Of a DNA stretch of 64,000 nt, positions 1-10,163 are shown piece after piece. Location: NCBI GenBank assembly GCA_032690845.1, contig CM064423.1, positions 30,216,044-30,280,043 of the forward strand, written 5' to 3'. The position numbers and the translations under genes were made by a program. Position 1 is the first letter of the stretch; every line of letters begins with the position of its first letter. Below the pieces are notes generated by a model. That model was not told where the DNA came from. It saw only the letters and a list, made by a program, of their open reading frames with translations, and searched no databases. Origin of the DNA: Eleusine coracana subsp. coracana (Eukaryota; Streptophyta; Magnoliopsida; Poales; Poaceae).

Positions 1-22
1 CGAAAGCTGAAAAAGAGACGGT

Positions 23-56
23 GCGCCAATCGGCGCGGGCCCGCGCCGATTGGCGC
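23..56. repeat. perfect 34-bp palindrome made of two dyad motifs
   Basis: The left half reads GCGCCAATCGGCGCGGG and the right half is its exact reverse complement. It consists of two copies of the family dyad (here the variant GCGCCAATCGGCGC) arranged as mirror images with centres about 20 bp apart. A 32-bp version occurs at the equivalent place in Ath-3 (51415-51446). Degenerate versions occur near 15254-15292 and 45041-45076. Confidence 0.9.
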
Positions 57-141
57 CGCCAACAAGACATCAGGATTCCGTGCTGTTCCCCTGCCAACCA
101 ACATGATGTGCCAGGAAGCGACATAAAAGATGGGAATCAAG

Positions 142-234
142 CATCAGCGCAGGAACCGGAGCCGATCAGCGCGCTCTTAAATTTTGAAATTTTACGGCGG
201 TTCCTTCTCTTGGAAGTTTCCCACACTATAAAAG
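142..234 (+). promoter_or_regulatory. internal ORF1 promoter with TATA box and upstream dyads
   Basis: A TATA box (TATAAAAG, 227-234) lies 95 bp before the ORF1 start codon. Upstream are a dyad centred at about 165.5 (CGATCA core) and a degenerate partner 21 bp further up. The distance from the near dyad centre to the TATA box is 61-62 bp, the same as in the other three ORF1 copies (15037-15129, 44825-44917, 51571-51662). Promoter activity is inferred from the motif and its conservation. Confidence 0.6.
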
Positions 235-328
235 GGAGGCCAGGCACCCCCATTCGGCACACCATCCCGGTAATCTCTGCACTTTCCCCACTACACATGA
301 TCTCGCACACGTTCTGCAATTTTCGTAG

Positions 329-1927
329 ATGGATCGTCTCCGCTGCTCCGTCGGCAAGTTGGGCAAGAGGCTGCGCCGCGGAAGCAGTTTCGGCGGCAGC
401 AGCGAGTCGAGCGGTGACACCTCGGCGAGGGGTAGCTCCGACGCTCGTGACGACATGTCGGTGGGTGCACCATCCACCGGCTCGGCGGCGGCGACATACG
501 AGATCCTCGCCTGCCACTCCGTCTCCGGCGCATCCCTTTCAACAGGGCATGCTACGAGGAGCCAAACGGCGGCAAGCCGTGGGGTTCCCACATCACCACC
601 ACCGCCGGCATTCATGCCGCACACGGTGGAGGAGGGCTTCACCCTCCTGAGCGTGGAAGAACAGCAGCACTACCTCGCGATGAGGGGAAGGTTCGTCCCC
701 AACTTCGACCTGGATGAGACCTTCCTCACCACGATCGGCCTGTGGGAGGACTTAAGGAGGATGCTAGAGAACCTCGGCTGGGTGGATTTCCACCTCCTCC
801 CCATGGACTACAACCACGACGTCGTCACCGAGGTTGCCTCTACGATGAGGCTCGGCACGGATGACTACGGCAACGATGCCGTCAACTTCCGTGTTGGCGA
901 CATCAGCCACACGGTGACCATGGAGGCGGCGGCTCAAGCCTTCGGCTTCGACGTCAACGCCGACGTCACCGACATCTTGGGACGCGGGGAGTTGGACTCC
1001 TTTTGGAGGCGGCTCTCGTTTGTAGAAGAAATGAAGCGCGGCAACATCCGCAACCCGACCATTCAAGTCTTCCATCGGTGGTTGGTGGCGCGCATAGGTG
1101 ACAAGGTCGACTCCAGCAACATCACCGATGCGGACTTGTGGTGGCTCTTCAACGCCATCGTGAGTCCGTCTCATTGCAACCCCATGTCGGTGATGGTGCA
1201 GGGTTGGCTCGACAAGAGGGGCAAGGCAAGCAAGAAGTTGGTCTTCGAGGCCTATCTTCAACACCTAGCAGCCCTCATCTGCGACAGCGATGGACCGGGA
1301 AGGAGCAATGACAAGTGGGAGTGCGCGACTGAGATCGGCGAGAATATGACTCGTGGCAATATTGTCACAGGAAGTGCTCGTGCCAGCTTCCATGTCGGCG
1401 GTACCAACGTAAAGCTCCCGTGTGTGGAGCTAGGAGTTTTTCTCCCTCGCAAGCTAGAGGGAGGAAATTGGCTTGAGGAATATCTCCTTGAGGGGGGCCG
1501 AGTTCTCAAGGACCGCCGTGGGCTGGTTCGTCAGCCGGACACATCTACAGCAGCCGGCAGCGAGTGGGACTCCTGGGGGTCACGCCAGGAGCCTCAGCAG
1601 TACCAGTCAGGGTGGAGCGACGCAGCGGGCGGTTCACAGCCCTCTGTGCTGATCGGCGCAGGCGACGCGCCGATCGGCGCACCCTACTGCAGCGCGAATA
1701 TCGACTACAGGTACCAAGGGCGTGTACTAGTGGTGCCTCCTATGCCCGGTGCAGACTTTTTCTTGCCCATGCAGGGGTATCTCGACAACAACATGCACTG
1801 CATTGAGCGCGTGGAGGAAGCCACGTCCCAATGGAGGTACAACCACGATGCGATGGTGGAGTTTGAGCGACTCAAGGCGCGGTGCTATGGCTTTGATCAT
1901 CCACTGACTCCACTTTCGGATGACTAG
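329..1927 (+). CDS. Athila-type ORF1 protein, intact copy
   Basis: This 532-codon open frame is the only unbroken ORF1 in the window. The N-terminus is basic, then Ser/Gly-rich (residues 1-100). The central domain (about 125-390) has the pattern LGWVDFHLLPMDYN, then a segment around VNFRVGDISHTVTMEAAAQAFGF, typical of the plant Athila ORF1/putative transposon domain. The C-terminus (about 440-532) ends with a charged, probably helical stretch rich in ERVEEA and EFERLKAR. I see no signal peptide, transmembrane helix or catalytic motif. In Athila elements this ORF lies 3' of the polyprotein and has been called env-like, but its function is unknown. The start at 329 is favoured because MDRL is conserved in the Ath-3 copies and lies 95 bp after a TATA box. 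Two dyad motifs at 1647-1685 are translated as LIGAG and PIGAP. Family assignment is from memory of the pattern, not from a search. Confidence 0.7.
   Translation: MDRLRCSVGKLGKRLRRGSSFGGSSESSGDTSARGSSDARDDMSVGAPSTGSAAATYEILACHSVSGASLSTGHATRSQTAASRGVPTSPPPPAFMPHTVEEGFTLLSVEEQQHYLAMRGRFVPNFDLDETFLTTIGLWEDLRRMLENLGWVDFHLLPMDYNHDVVTEVASTMRLGTDDYGNDAVNFRVGDISHTVTMEAAAQAFGFDVNADVTDILGRGELDSFWRRLSFVEEMKRGNIRNPTIQVFHRWLVARIGDKVDSSNITDADLWWLFNAIVSPSHCNPMSVMVQGWLDKRGKASKKLVFEAYLQHLAALICDSDGPGRSNDKWECATEIGENMTRGNIVTGSARASFHVGGTNVKLPCVELGVFLPRKLEGGNWLEEYLLEGGRVLKDRRGLVRQPDTSTAAGSEWDSWGSRQEPQQYQSGWSDAAGGSQPSVLIGAGDAPIGAPYCSANIDYRYQGRVLVVPPMPGADFFLPMQGYLDNNMHCIERVEEATSQWRYNHDAMVEFERLKARCYGFDHPLTPLSDD
1647..1685. 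repeat. paired dyad motif inside ORF1 coding sequence
   Basis: Two copies of the GCGCCGATCGGCGC-type palindrome with GATC cores 21 bp apart lie within ORF1. The spacing equals seven codons, so the reading frame is kept. The same pair is present in ORF1 of Ath-2 (about 13600-13637) and Ath-3 (about 35658-35693). Confidence 0.85.
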
Positions 1928-2054
1928 AGTGCCTAGGAGTTGGCACGAGTATCAGTTTCCTGAATTATGTTTTCTTTTATCTTTTGAAGTCTTCTTCTTT
2001 ATTTACTTATGTGTGTGTGAGCGGATTGGGAAACCATGTATCGGGTGTGTTTAC

Positions 2055-2163
2055 TTTCATGCAAGTGTGTTAGTAGTAGTTTTATTTTCATGCAAGTGTG
2101 TTAGTAGTAGTTTTACTTTCATGCAAGTGTGTTAGTAGTAGTTTTATTTTCATGCAAGTGTGT
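2055..2163 (+). repeat. 31-bp tandem repeat, about 3.5 units
   Basis: The unit contains CATGCAAGTGTGTTAGTAG and starts at 2058, 2089, 2120 and 2151, an exact 31-bp period. It lies about 130 bp after the ORF1 stop codon. Homologous arrays lie in unit 2 of the duplication, in Ath-2 and in Ath-3. Confidence 0.9.
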
Positions 2164-2774
2164 GCAAAAATCATCACCATATAATGGTGGCGGTTATGCT
2201 CTTTTAGGAGAATTGAATTATTTATTCTTTCTTGAAAAGTGTTGATGAAGATCAAATAGTGTTGAGCACTGAATAAAATTTCAAACTTACACTTAATGAT
2301 TATTCGACAAATATGTCTTATGTGGAGCAATTTTGAGTACCCATGTGCTTCATTTGTGTTGTCCAGTTTGTGATGATAACTTAGTACAAATCTTTTCAAA
2401 AACAAATTTTCATGTTGTGAACTTTAGAATTTATTGTTTTCAAGATCCTTACCTACCAATGCCTTATTTTGAGCAATACTCGAACCTTTGCTATGTAGAT
2501 AAACATTAAATTGATGGTTAAGATCGGTTAGGATTTAATTCCTTTTGGTATGAACTTTATTAAGATGACAATTCTTTGTGTATCTTTTCCTAGCCTTGAA
2601 ATTACTCATGCAAAAATTCAATTCCGCTGAGTACACTACCATAAACCCAAAATATCTTGTTGAGTATCATTCCTTGACCACATCCTATATTTCTGGCTAT
2701 ATATAATTCTTGAATAAATGTTGAAGCCAGAAGAATCAAATACCAACAAATGTTGGTGAATTTGGGTTGAGAGC

Positions 2775-3031
2775 CGATCGGCGCACCCTACTGTAGCGCG
2801 AATATCGACTACAGGTACCAAGGGCGTGTACCAGTGGTGCCTCCTGTGCCCGGTGCAGACTTTTTTGTGCCCATGCAGGGGTACCTCGACTACAACATGC
2901 ATAGCATCGAGCGCGTGGAGGAAGCCACATCCCAATGGAGGTACAACCACGATGCGATGGTGGAGTTCGAGCGACTGAAGGCGCGGTGCTATGGCTTCGA
3001 TCATCCACTGACTCCACTTTCGGATGACTAG
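2775..3031 (+). pseudogene. duplicated C-terminal end of ORF1
   Basis: This is a second copy of the last 85 or so codons of ORF1, produced by the 1.1-kb tandem duplication. It is in frame to the same stop codon (SDD then TAG) and differs from the first copy by a few substitutions, for example DYNMHSIE in place of DNNMHCIE. It has no start codon or promoter of its own and is probably not expressed separately. Confidence 0.8.
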
Positions 3032-4454
3032 AGTGCCTAGGAGTTGGCACGAGTATTGGTTTCCCGGTTTGCGTTTTCTTTTACCTTGTGCAGTCTTTTT
3101 CTTTATTTACTTATGTGTGTGTGAGCAGGTTGGGAAACCATGTATCGGGTGTGCTTACTTTCATGCAAATGTGTTAGTAGTAGTTTTTATTTTCATGCAA
3201 GTGTGTTAGTAGTAGTTTTACTTTCATGCAAGTGTGTTAGCAGTAGTTTTATTTTCATGCAAGTGTGTGCAAAAATCATCACCATGTATTCGAGTTTCGA
3301 TCTTAATATAATGGTGGCGGTTATGCTCTTTTAGGAGAATTGAATTATTTATTCTTTCTTGAAAAGTATTGATGAAGATCAAATAGTGTTGAGCACTGAA
3401 TAAAATTTCAAACTTACACTTAATGATTATTCGGCAAATATGTCTTATGTGGAGCAATTTTGAGTACCCATGTGCTTCATTTGTGTTGTCCAGTTTGTGA
3501 TGATAACTTAGTACCTATCTTTTCAAAAATAAATTTTCATGTTGTGAACTTTAGAATTTATTATTTTCAAGATCCTTACCTACCAATGCCTTATATTGAG
3601 CAATACTCATGAACCTTTGATATGTAGATAAACATTAAATTGATGGTTGAGTTCCGTTAGGATTTAATTCTTTTTGGTATGAACTTTATTAAGATGGCAA
3701 TTCTTTGTGTACCTTTTCCTAGCCTTGAAATTACTCATGCAAAAATTCAATTCCGCTGAGTACACTACCATCAACCCAAAACATCTTGTTGAGTATCATT
3801 CCTTCACCACATCCTATATTCCTTCAATTTTAAGTGTGGAGGGGATGGTATATGACATGCTTATTCTCGAAATTCATTCTAATATAGCCTTGAATCATTG
3901 CAACCATGTGCAATCTTCTAAGATCAAATTTTTGCTATGCACCTGTCCACATATCCAAAGTATGAGTCCTTTCTTAAATTTTTCTTTCTTAATTGCCATC
4001 TTGATAAGTTTCTATAATTCCAACAAAGAATAATCTCCTAGATTTACAATATATTATTGATTTATGTTTGCAATCCTTGAATTACCTCACCTAGCTACTA
4101 TGCCTTACACTAATATTATTTGATCATTATGATGTAGAATAAAGGTTGAGTGATTTGAAAGATGAGTTGTTGCCTTGGATTATTTGGAAGATAGAATCTC
4201 TCTGTTCACAACAATCTTTTAAGTGATTTTCATGTGTGGAAAAGTTATAATTTATGATTTGGACATGATCTTTCGCTTTGGGGAGAACTTTAAGCTTTAT
4301 GCCCATATTTGATCTATTTTGCTGAATACTAATATGAAATACACCACAATAGAACAATGCTCAACATTTGCTGATTTGAGATATCTTTTATGATAGAAAG
4401 AGTATGTTTTTCGATTTTTCTTTCTTTTACTTTACTCGGGTCGAGCAAAGGTTT
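3032..4454 (+). other. AT-rich 3' untranslated region of Ath-1
   Basis: This stretch is non-coding. It holds a second array of the 31-bp repeat (about 3158-3269), then AT-rich sequence. Homologous stretches lie in reverse orientation at 11883-13413 (Ath-2) and 33874-35405 (Ath-3). A dyad pair present at this place in Ath-2 (about 12513-12545) and Ath-3 (about 34570-34603) is missing here, because unit 2 of the duplication lost that segment. Confidence 0.7.
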
Positions 4455-4468
4455 AAGTGTGGGGGAAC
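4455..4468 (+). other. polypurine tract of Ath-1
   Basis: AAGTGTGGGGGAAC directly precedes the LTR start TGTTGG. This is the expected site for plus-strand priming in reverse transcription. The same tract abuts the LTR in Ath-2 (11869-11882) and Ath-3 (33860-33873 and 53175-53188). Confidence 0.85.
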
Positions 4469-4960
4469 TGTTGGCACTTCCCAAGTGCCCCTTTTATATG
4501 TGAATATTACCCCAATTAGAGAATAATTGAAACTAATTTAGGCCATTTATCTGTGATATTGTCTATATATTTGTATATGCGTTGTTTTGGAGCTTTATTG
4601 TATAAACAAGTAAAAATGGTGATTAATGCGATGATGGAGAGGACAGGAGTCCAGAACCGACGAAAAGCATTGAAGAAGCCCAGTGCGCAGATCGGCGCAG
4701 TCCATGAGCCGATCGGCACACGGGTGTTTTGGCCCACAGAAGTGACCGAGGCCCATTCCACATGTTTATGGAAGTTTATCTGCGCAAGACACTTGAAGAT
4801 ATTTGCCTAGAAGATTTATGGAACTTCAAGAAGATTTATGGAACTTCAAGATCTCTACGTGCAGTACAAGACTTTATCTCAAAGGAAAAGGCTCACATGG
4901 TAGCTGTGGGTGGAAGACAGAGGAACCGACTCGAGAAAGAAATCAGAGAAGACACGGCTT

Positions 4961-5048
4961 GCGCCGATCGACGCAATCCTGCGCCGATCGGTGCAACCGC
5001 CTTATTTGCTAGAAACCGAGTCCTTTACGAGTAGAACCCCTATAAATA
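4961..5048 (+). promoter_or_regulatory. Athila-like LTR promoter: dyad pair plus TATA box
   Basis: Two 14-bp dyads (4961-4974 and 4981-4994, centres 20 bp apart) lie upstream of TATAAATA (5041-5048). The near dyad centre is 53 bp from the TATA box. The same 53-bp distance is seen in the LTRs at 53661-53744, 11313-11376 and 19578-19641, although the last two keep only the near dyad. Confidence 0.6.
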
Positions 5049-5698
5049 CTTGTAAACCCTCGCCGAGGAGAGGGGAGGCGACAGAGGGAAACCAGATCCG
5101 TGAGTTAGAGCCACCGGGGCTTGCCCCGTTAGAATAGATCTCTAGATGAGTTTCAAGAACCATTGGAGTTAAGAGTTGATCCGTTAAGATAGACCTTCTC
5201 GACGGGGATGAATCTTACTCTATGTATCTCAAGGATGATTGAATATGTTGATGATGGTTTTGCTGATTTGTCTATCTTGATTCTATAATCATGCATGTGC
5301 TTATTCCAATTGCTTAATTCTAGGCTAAATAAGTAGATATTATCTTAATCGTGATGATTAGGATAGTATTCGAACATTGTATTGATTATGGTTGCTTGAT
5401 GATGCTAGTAGTGTGGTTTAGCGGTGACAGCACTAAATCTGCGCAACACTATTGGATAGTTGAGTAGGGTAAGATACTCGCGCGATTAAGGGTTTCCTCT
5501 CGGCAGCGATAAATCGGGAGCCGCTCGAAAAGCAGGGTGGTCTTACTCATTATAGGTTTTCATTGATCCATGTAATTACCCATTATGATGCTATTCAATT
5601 AGACTTTCAGGTTACGATCTCACTAGTAGATATCTGGCTACTCACTTAAGAGCATAGGTTTACAAGATCTGGCGCACTTTGGCTTAGATGCACTGGTG

Positions 5699-5794
5699 TG
5701 CCGATCGGCTCAACTCCTGCGCCGATCAGCGCAACAACTTTGGCTTAGATTTACCAGTGTGCCAATCGGCTCAATTCCTACGCCGATCGGCACA
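5699..5794. repeat. two dyad pairs in a 60-bp tandem unit
   Basis: Each unit holds GTGTGCC(G/A)ATCGGCTCAA followed 21 bp later by a second dyad. The homologous LTR block has two pairs at 54404-54512 and three in Ath-2 (about 10552-10738 and 18750-18935), so unit number varies between copies. Confidence 0.8.
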
Positions 5795-5823
5795 ACCACA
5801 GATTTACTAGATCTTGCGCACTT

Positions 5824-6745
5824 TGATGTGGACAAGGGTTCCCGATCTTCCGATAGGTTCTGATAATCTTGATTAAGGCGGAGGCGATACACAAATCGAT
5901 CCGGCTTCCGAACGACACGTTCTGAACCCCGCAATCGCAGCACAACGTCTCCTCTGGTTATCAACCGTTCAAGAACGATTGACCTCGCCGAGAAGGCTTA
6001 TACTTGCCTGCAAATCAAGAACACAAGCAAGAACAAAGAAGAATGCAACCAAATTTGCAAGTATACGATGAATCTCACAAGTTGGGGTCTCACAAACCGA
6101 TCAAATGGCAAAACTGTTATCAACAAAATAATCTAAGCAAAACCTGAACCCTAATGGTGCGGCGGCAGGATGTATATAAAGACCCTAGGGTCGTGCAAGA
6201 CCCTCTGGACGCGCCCCTAATTGGGCTCAACTAGATACAAAGCTCAAAGGCCAAAAATAGGCGACGCAGCACCGACACAGATTCTGGACTCTCCCTTGTT
6301 TTCACGATTCCCGATGACTCCGGATGAATTTTGACATGAGGCCGATGGCATTGGAAAGGTCTTCTCCTTATCTTTCCGTACATATGTAGAACGTCCAAAT
6401 CCGAGTCCGTATGCGTCCTGGGTGACTGTTTTAGTACAGACTGGTCCTGGGCCCCGAAACAGACTCGAAGTCGGTTTTGATTGGGCCTCCACTTTGGCTT
6501 CCAAGCCCTTGCTGTCCTCCACGTTCCCAACTCCTTCTCCCATCATCTCCTGGTCCCCTCCATGGTTTCTAATCATAAAATAATCATTAGGTAGCAAACC
6601 ATTCTCAAAAGTAACATATAGCGAAGAACGTAGGAACGAGCTCACCTCTAAATTTAGTCGTCGTGCACGAGCTGTAGTCATTGGACCTGGCAAGTCCAGA
6701 TTTGGAGGAGTGTTGTGTGTATCCATAGGAGTGATGTCCTCATCA
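5824..6745 (-). repeat. 3' LTR of CRM-A
   Basis: This 922-bp LTR reads TGATGAGGACATC at its start (at 6745 on this strand) and ends in ACATCA at 5824. It contains the canonical end of the polyprotein frame. Confidence 0.9.
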
Positions 6746-9188
6746 TCCTCCCCCTCTTGAAGTGGAGTCGTCCTCGACTCGAGCTCATCCTCTTCTCCCA
6801 AGTATGGTTTCAAATCTGAAATGTTAAAAGTAGGACTAACCCCGAACTCGGGAGGCAACTCAAGTTTGTATGCATTATCATTAATCTTCTCTCTTATTTT
6901 GAGTGGACCATCAGCTCTAGGCATTAGTTTAGACTTTCTCAATTCTGGAAATCTATCCTTCCTTAAGTGTAACCACACTAAATCTCCTACATCCAGCTTT
7001 ACTTCCTTTCTTCCCTTACTACCAGCAATTTTATACTTTTCATTCATCTTTTCAATGCTAAGTCTAGTGGTCTCATGCATTTGCAAAATAAATTCAGCAC
7101 GCTCCTTAGCATCAATATGAACTCTCTCATTAATAGGTAGAGGAAGTATATCAAGTGGAGTACGGGGATCAAAACCATACACTACCTTGAATGGACTTAC
7201 CTTGGTAGTAGAATGTGTTGCCCGATTATAAGCAAACTCAACATGAGGTAAGCATTCTTCCCATTGCTTCAAATTTTTCTTCAAAATAGCTCGCAACATA
7301 GTACCCAAAGTGCGGTTCACAACCTCAGTTTGTCCATCAGTTTGTAGATGACAAGTTGTAGAAAATAACAACTTTGTACCCAACTTATTCCAAAGCGTGC
7401 GCCAAAAATGACTCAAGAATTTTGCATCACGATCTGAAACAATAGTAGAAGGCATACCATGCAAACGTACAATTTCTTTGAAAAAAAGATCAGCAATATA
7501 ACTAGCATCATCAGTTTTATGACATGATATAAAGTGTGCCATCTTGGAAAAATGATCCACGACAACAAAAATGCTATCGCTCCCCCTCTTAGTCCTAGGT
7601 AGTCCTAAAATAAAGTCCATAGAAATATCCGCCCAAGGAATAGAAGGAACAGGAAGTGGCATGTATAAACCATGTGGATTCAATCGAGACTTAGCTTTTT
7701 GACATGTAGTGCAGCGAGCAACAAAATGCTCAACATCTTTCCTCATCCTTGGCCAAAAGAAGTGGGTGGCCAAAATATCCTCTGTCTTCTTAGCACCAAA
7801 ATGACCCATCAATCCACCTCCATGCGCCTCCTGCAACAACAAAAGATGAACGGAACTAACTGGAATGCATAGGCGGTTAGCTCTAAACAAGAATCCATCA
7901 TTCAACACAAATTTGTGCCAAGCACGACCTTCTTTACAGTGCAGCAATACATCTTTAAAATCAACATCAGCAACATATTGTTCTTTAATTGCCTCAAGTC
8001 CAAAAATTCTACAATCAAGTTGAGACAACAAAGTATATCGCCTAGATAAAGCATCAGCAATCACATTATCCTTCCCTTTCTTATGTTTAATAATATAAGG
8101 AAAAAACTCAATAAACTCAACCCATTTAGCATGTCTATGGTTCAAATTGCATGGAGAACGAATATACTTAAGTGATTCATGATCAGAATGAATAACAAAT
8201 TCTTTGGGCAACAAATAATGACGCCACGTCTCTAAAGAACGTACAAGTGCATATAGTTCCTTATCATACGTGGAATAATTCAAAATAGGCCCAGTAATTT
8301 TCTCACTAAAGTATGCAACAGGTTTACCATCTTGCATCAAAACACCACCAATGCCTATACCACTAGCATCACATTCAAGCTCAAAAGTCTTATCAAAATT
8401 GGGTAATTGCAGCAATGGTGCATGTGTAAGTTTGTCCTTCAAAGCATCAAAAGACTCATGATGTACCTTACCAAAATGGAAGTCAACGCCCTTCTTTGTC
8501 AACTCATGCAATGGTGCAGCAATGGTGCTGAAATCTTTGACAAAGCGGCGGTAGAAACCTGCAAGACCAAGAAAACTCCTCACCTATGTGATAGTTTTTG
8601 GTACAGGCCAACTCTTTGTGGCTTCAATCTTCGCCTCATCCACCTCAATTCCCTGTGGAGTCACAACATAGCCAAGAAAAGAGACTCGATCCGTGCAAAA
8701 GGTGCACTTCTCAAGGTTACCAAATAAACGTGCAACTCGCAAAGCATCAAAAACAGCACGCAAATGAATCATATGATCATCCATGGATTTGCTATAAATC
8801 AAGATATCATCAAAGTAAACAACCACAAATTTGCCAATAAAAGGTCTTAAAACCTCATTCATCAAACGCATGAAAGTACTGGATGCATTAGTTAACCCAA
8901 AAGGCATTACTAACCACTCATACAACCCGAATTTGGTTTTGAAAGCTGTTTTCCATTCATCTCCAAGTTTCATTCTAATTTGATGGTAGCCACTACGCAA
9001 ATCAATTTTAGTGAAAATTATAGCACCACATAACTCATCAAGCATGTCGTCTAGCCTAGGAATAGGATGACGATACCTAATAGTAATGTTATTAATGGCT
9101 CTACAATCTACACACATACGCCAAGAACCATCTTTCTTAGGAACCAAAAGTACAGGAACAGCACAAGGACTAAGTGATTGAACAAAAT
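6431..9188 (-). pseudogene. CRM-type pol remnant (RT-RNase H-integrase), broken
   Basis: The polyprotein remnant runs from the middle of reverse transcriptase through RNase H and integrase. The RT box YFDDIL, the RNase H motifs ELECDAS and HSDHESL, the integrase zinc finger (GHFGAKK...CTTCQKAK) and the DDE residues are visible, with the usual Glu in GQTEVVNRTL (codon 7324-7326). A CAG-to-TAG change near 8583-8590 interrupts the frame between RT and RNase H. A 1-bp loss near 6512 shifts the frame inside the LTR, so that reading stays open to 6244 instead of stopping at 6431. The gag, protease and start of RT were deleted, with a junction near 9181-9188. The copy cannot make a functional polyprotein. 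Confidence 0.85.
6746..6758 (-). other. polypurine tract of CRM-A
   Basis: On the element strand this reads AAGAGGGGGAGGA, directly before the 3' LTR. The same tract is at 37488-37500 in CRM-C. Confidence 0.8.
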
Positions 9189-9224
9189 AACGAGGATAAG
9201 GGCGAACCTAACGGTGTACCTGAA

Positions 9225-9237
9225 GCTCTGATTACCA
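9225..9237 (-). other. primer binding site of CRM-A
   Basis: On the element strand TGGTAATCAGAGC follows the 5' LTR after two bases. It resembles the common tRNA-Met site TGGTATCAGAGC with one extra A. The same sequence is found in CRM-B and CRM-C. Confidence 0.65.
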
Positions 9238-9239
9238 CT

Positions 9240-10163
9240 TGATGTGGACAAGGGTTCCCGATCTTCTGATAGGTTCTGATAATCTTGATTAAGGCGGAGG
9301 CGATACACAAATCGATCCGGCTTCCGAACGACACGTTCTGAACCCCGCAATCGCAGCACAACGTCTCCTCTGGTTATCAACCGTTCAAGAACGATTGACC
9401 TCGCCGAGAAGGCTTATGCTTGCCTGCAAATCAAGAACACAAGCCAGAACAAAGAAGAATGCAACCAAATTTGCAAGTATACGATGAATCTCACAAGTTG
9501 GGGTCTCACAAACCGATCAAACGGCGAAACTGTTGATCAACAGAATTGAACTAAGCAAAACCCGAACCCTAATGGTGCGGCGGCGGATGTATATAAAGAC
9601 CCTAGGGTCGTGCAAGACCCTCTGGACGCGCCCCTAATTGGGCTCAACTAGATACAAAGCCCAAAGGCCAAAAATAGGCGACGCAGCACCGACACAGATT
9701 CTGGACTCTCTTTTATTTTGACGATTCCCGATGACTCCGGATGAATTTTGACATGAGGCCGATGGCATTGGAAAGGCCTTCTCCTTATCTTTCCGTGGAT
9801 ATATAGAACGTCCAAATCCGAGTCCGTATGCGTCCTGGGCGACTGTTTTAGTACAGACTGGTCCTGGGCCCCGAAACAGACTCGAAGTCGGTTTTGATTG
9901 GGCCTCCACTTTGGCTTCCAAGCCCTTGCTGGTCCTCAACGTTCCCAACTCCTTCTCCCATCATCTCCTGGTCCTCTCCATGTTTTCTAATCATAAAATA
10001 ATCATTAGGTAGCAAACCATTCTCAAAAGTAACATATAGCGAAGAACGTAGGAACGAGCTCACCTCTAAATTTAGTGGTCGTGCACGAGCTCTTGTCATT
10101 GGACCTTGCAAGTCCAGATTTGGAGGAGTGTTGTGTGTATCCATAGGAGTGATGTCCTCATCA
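9240..10163 (-). repeat. 5' LTR of CRM-A
   Basis: A 924-bp LTR with the same termini as the 3' LTR at 5824-6745. Copia sequence follows directly at 10164. Confidence 0.9.

Larger units (their letters stand above)
1669..3876 (+). repeat. 1.1-kb direct tandem duplication of ORF1 3' end and 3' UTR
   Basis: Unit 1 starts at 1669 and unit 2 at 2773, so the period is 1104 bp. Both begin with the 17-bp sequence GCCGATCGGCGCACCCT, which contains the dyad motif. In the other copies of the family this 3' UTR position is followed by a different sequence, so the junction looks like recombination between the dyad in ORF1 and the dyad in the 3' UTR. The end of unit 2 is approximate because its last part differs from unit 1. 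Confidence 0.8.
1..5823 (+). mobile_element. Ath-1: Athila-like Ty3/gypsy element, 3' part
   Basis: This is the 3' portion of an Athila-like LTR retrotransposon. In order it holds the end of the gag-to-ORF1 spacer, an ORF1 promoter, an intact ORF1, a long AT-rich 3' region, a polypurine tract and an LTR. The 5' LTR and gag-protease lie outside the window. The LTR is cut short at 5823 by CRM-A. Family assignment rests on homology, visible by eye, to Ath-2 (10325-20133), which has both LTRs, a tRNA-Asp primer site and Athila-type gag and protease. A 1.1-kb tandem duplication (1669-3876) is specific to this copy. Confidence 0.8.
4469..5823 (+). repeat. 3' LTR of Ath-1, truncated at its 3' end
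   Basis: It starts TGTTGGCACTTCCC after the polypurine tract and matches the complete LTR at 53189-54740. The last 0.2-0.3 kb is missing because CRM-A follows directly at 5824. It contains the LTR promoter (4961-5048), an upstream dyad pair (about 4684-4725) and two dyad pairs near the broken end (about 5699-5794). Confidence 0.85.
5824..10163 (-). mobile_element. CRM-A: CRM-type chromovirus, internally deleted
   Basis: Two LTRs flank a shortened interior that lacks gag, protease and the first part of reverse transcriptase. The left flank is Athila-like LTR and the right flank is copia RT. The 5-bp flanks differ (CACTT at 5819-5823, CATTG at 10164-10168), so there is no clean target duplication. 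This suggests that the present element joins two insertion sites, for example by recombination between two CRM copies. Confidence 0.8.

Noticed and set aside
137..642. Minus-strand open frames opposite ORF1
   Set aside because: They are by-products of the GC-rich ORF1 codon pattern; matching shadows appear opposite every ORF1 copy.
21..650. Open frame of 209 codons on the + strand before ORF1
   Set aside because: It runs through the palindrome and the TATA region and overlaps ORF1 in another frame. It has no recognisable domain and is not kept in the other copies.
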